From NCBI RefSeq assembly GCF_001613365.1, contig NZ_BDCF01000033.1, positions 19,923 through 83,922 of the forward strand: a stretch of DNA of 64,000 nt, given 5' to 3'. The position numbers were made by a program, and so were the translations under genes. The notes beneath the pieces are model-generated. The model was not told the DNA's origin. It saw only the letters and a program-made list of their open reading frames with translations, and did no database searches. This document shows, piece after piece, positions 62,276-64,000 of the stretch (position 1 is the stretch's first letter; every line of letters begins with the position of its first letter). Origin of the DNA: Nocardia xishanensis NBRC 101358. GTDB taxonomy: Bacteria; Actinomycetota; Actinomycetes; Mycobacteriales; Mycobacteriaceae.

Positions 62276-63175
62276 GTGGTGAAGTCGGCTCGAATCGTTT
62301 CCCTATGTCGTCCGGTGGTGCGTGTCGGCGTCGCCGGGACGCTGTTGGCCATGGTCTCCTGCGGTTTGGGACCCGAACGAGCGGAGAAGCACACCACCGC
62401 GACCGTGACCGCGCAGACGGCGGGCACCTGGGCCGCGGGACGCACGGTGAGCCTGCCGAACTCGCTGGCCGCCGACTTCACCCAGTTGCAACCCACCCTG
62501 CCAGGACAGGTCGGCTTGGCGATCATGCCGGTGGGCGGAACCAGGATCACCGTCTTCGGGGATTGGACCACCGGCATCGCCTGGTCCACCATCAAGGTTC
62601 CGCTGGCCATCGCCGCGCTGCGCCACGACCCAGAGGGCGCCATGCTCGACGCGGAAGCGGCGATCACCATCTCCGACAACGCCGCCGCCGACGCGCTGTG
62701 GAATTCGCTGGGCGACGGGCTGGAGGCGGCCCAGGCCGTGCAGCAGGTGCTCGATGAGGCGGGCGACGCGGTCACCGGCGTCGCGGGCCCGCGCACCCGG
62801 CTGGACTACGAGGCGTTCGGCGCGACCGAGTGGTCGCTGACCGATCAGGTCCGGTTCGCCTCGCGCCTGCCGTGCCTGCCGCAGACCGAGACGGTGACCC
62901 GGCTGATGGGCGAGATCGTCCCCGACCAGGGCTGGGGTCTCGGCACTTTGGACGGCGCCGAGTTCAAGGGCGGGTGGGGTCCCGACGACGAGACCGGGGT
63001 CTACACGGCGCGCCAGTTCGGGCTGCTGCCGTCCCGGTCCGGTCTGGTGGCGGTCGCTCTTGCGGCACAAGCCGATTCGGGTAGCTTCGCGGACGCGACG
63101 GCGCTGCTCGACAGCCTCGCCGCGCTGCTCGGCCGCCATGTGGACGAGCTGCGCGGCGGCAAGTGCGCGGACTGA
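62276..63175 (+). CDS. beta-lactamase-fold lipoprotein, paralogue B
   Basis: A 299-residue exported serine-hydrolase-like lipoprotein: lipobox LLAMVSCGLG, WSTIKVPLA (SxxK), SDNAAADALW, and AEFKGGWGPDDET. It aligns along its whole length with the protein at 48490-49383, including RFASRLPCLPQTET and GEIVPDQGWGLG. GTG at 62276 with GGGGAGG 6 nt upstream is preferred to the first GTG of the frame. Located next to a response regulator gene on the opposite strand. Confidence 0.8.
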   Translation: MVKSARIVSLCRPVVRVGVAGTLLAMVSCGLGPERAEKHTTATVTAQTAGTWAAGRTVSLPNSLAADFTQLQPTLPGQVGLAIMPVGGTRITVFGDWTTGIAWSTIKVPLAIAALRHDPEGAMLDAEAAITISDNAAADALWNSLGDGLEAAQAVQQVLDEAGDAVTGVAGPRTRLDYEAFGATEWSLTDQVRFASRLPCLPQTETVTRLMGEIVPDQGWGLGTLDGAEFKGGWGPDDETGVYTARQFGLLPSRSGLVAVALAAQADSGSFADATALLDSLAALLGRHVDELRGGKCAD

Positions 63176-63841
63176 TCAGCCGGGGGTGACCAGCCCTGAT
63201 TCGTAGGCGAGCACGACGGCCTGCGCCCGGTCGCGCAGATTCAGCTTCGAGAAGACCTTGGAGACATGGGTCTTCACCGTCTGCTCGGCCACGAACAGCG
63301 CCTCGGCGATCTCGGTGTTGGACATGCCTTTCGCGATCAGCTCGAGTACCTCGCGCTCTCTCGGGGTGAGCGCGGCCAGTTGTGGCGCGGGTTTGGCGCG
63401 CGCGGCGGCGCGGCGGCTGGTGACATCGGCGATGAGCCTGCGGGTGACGGTCGGCGCGAGCAGCGCTTGCCCATCGGCGACCACCCGCACCGCGCGCACC
63501 AGTTCCTCGGCGGGCGCGTCTTTGAGCAAGAACCCGCTGGCGCCGAGGCTGAGCGCCTCGTACACGTAGTCGTCGATGTCGAACGTGGTCAGCATCAGCA
63601 CCCGCACCGGCGGGTCGAAATTCGCCGCGAGAATGGCGCGCGCCGCGTCCAGTCCGTTCATCTCCGGCATGCGCACGTCCATCAGCACGACGTCGGGACG
63701 CAGCCGCTTGGCCTCCGCCACCGCGACCTTGCCGTCGGGGGCGTCGCCGACGACGCTGATGTCCGGTTGGGCGGCGAGCAGGGCGCCGAAACCCTGGCGG
63801 ACCATCGCCTGATCGTCGGCGATCAAAACCGTTATTGCCAC
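63176..63841 (-). CDS. NarL/FixJ-type response regulator B
   Basis: A 221-residue regulator: MAITVLIADDQAMVRQGFGA, D55 in VVLMDVRMPEMNG, TTFDIDDYVYEAL, KDAPAEELVRA, and HTH LTPREREVLELIAKGMSNTE, VAEQTVKTHVSKVFSKLNLR. GTG start at 63839-63841. The stop is 1 bp after the paralogue-B stop, the two genes converging. Its kinase gene ends 77 bp upstream at the window edge. Confidence 0.92.
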   Translation of the reverse strand: MAITVLIADDQAMVRQGFGALLAAQPDISVVGDAPDGKVAVAEAKRLRPDVVLMDVRMPEMNGLDAARAILAANFDPPVRVLMLTTFDIDDYVYEALSLGASGFLLKDAPAEELVRAVRVVADGQALLAPTVTRRLIADVTSRRAAARAKPAPQLAALTPREREVLELIAKGMSNTEIAEALFVAEQTVKTHVSKVFSKLNLRDRAQAVVLAYESGLVTPG

Positions 63842-63917
63842 TCGCCCACCCTAATTGCCGCGCCCCGCGTGCGAGGCGCGCGCCCCGATCGCCTATCGCA
63901 AACCAGAGCAGCCGGGC

Positions 63918-64000
63918 TCAGGACACGGTCGGCGGCGCGACAACCGCCGCGGCCTCCGCGGGCCCGAGCGGCAGACGGGCCCGCACCTCGAACCCGCCGT
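63918..64000 (-). CDS. sensor histidine kinase B, C-terminal fragment
   Basis: The last 26 codons of a minus-strand gene that runs beyond the window: GGFEVRARLPLGPAEAAAVV then APPTVS and TGA at 63918-63920. GGFEVRARLPL is the usual end of HATPase domains in NarL-type kinases. It is followed by response regulator B, its likely partner. Confidence 0.7.
   Translation of the reverse strand, partial: GGFEVRARLPLGPAEAAAVVAPPTVS

Overview
The window is high-GC actinobacterial DNA, most likely from Nocardia or a close relative (Mycobacteriales). Much of it follows the gene order I recall for Mycobacterium tuberculosis Rv2992c-Rv3010c: gltX, a fumarylacetoacetate-hydrolase-family gene, an MFS transporter, leuB, serA, ilvC-ilvN-ilvB, a cfp6-like PH-domain gene, a DoxX-family gene, an lppZ-like lipoprotein, gatB and pfkA. 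This backbone makes glutamyl-tRNA (directly and through GatCAB), serine, leucine, isoleucine and valine, and runs glycolysis. Accessory blocks interrupt it.

Layout. 1-7.1 kb: gltX (cut by the window edge), FAH-family gene, MFS transporter, a broken TetR gene, a Uma2-like nuclease, leuB and serA. 7.1-10.3 kb: a 39-residue peptide gene with a long-range inverted repeat in its leader, an orphan coding-like stretch, a predicted nucleotidyltransferase and two cold-shock genes. 10.3-18.2 kb: a myo-inositol catabolic locus (iolE-iolC-aldolase-iolB-iolD on the minus strand; a LacI-type regulator and an iolG-like dehydrogenase on the plus strand) with three near-identical palindromic operators in the divergent promoter region. 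19.0-26.9 kb: an island of visibly lower GC. It carries an HTH/zinc-ribbon regulator, a two-CxxC HNH-like protein, a ParB-like protein overlapping a SNF2-type helicase, an NgoMIV-family restriction enzyme, a Vsr mismatch endonuclease and a C5-cytosine methyltransferase. This combination of a complete R-M-Vsr set with a ParB/SNF2/HNH-like operon is the best candidate here for an undescribed defence system.

26.9-32.4 kb: VWA and MoxR pair, an AbiEii-like nucleotidyltransferase with a small partner (toxin-antitoxin-like), a DUF2252 protein and a secreted Trp/His-rich peptide. 32.5-39.2 kb: ilvBNC preceded by a clear transcription attenuator (leader peptide with Leu-Leu-Val-Ile codons and an intrinsic terminator), the PH-domain gene and ilvD. 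39.2-48.4 kb: DUF1963-like gene, an Rpn-like nuclease with a decayed duplicate of its 3' end, DoxX, LppZ-like, DUF4259, gatB, a lipoprotein hydrolase, a 34-codon ORF and pfkA. 48.4-64 kb: an envelope-signalling block with two paralogous beta-lactamase-fold lipoproteins, two membrane Ser/Thr kinases (one with a very long Pro/Gln-rich repeat linker), a complete NarL-type two-component system, the start of a second one, and a MacB/FtsX-type ABC transporter.

No rRNA, tRNA, CRISPR array, transposase, integrase or replication origin was seen. Family assignments come from reading motifs; no database search was run.
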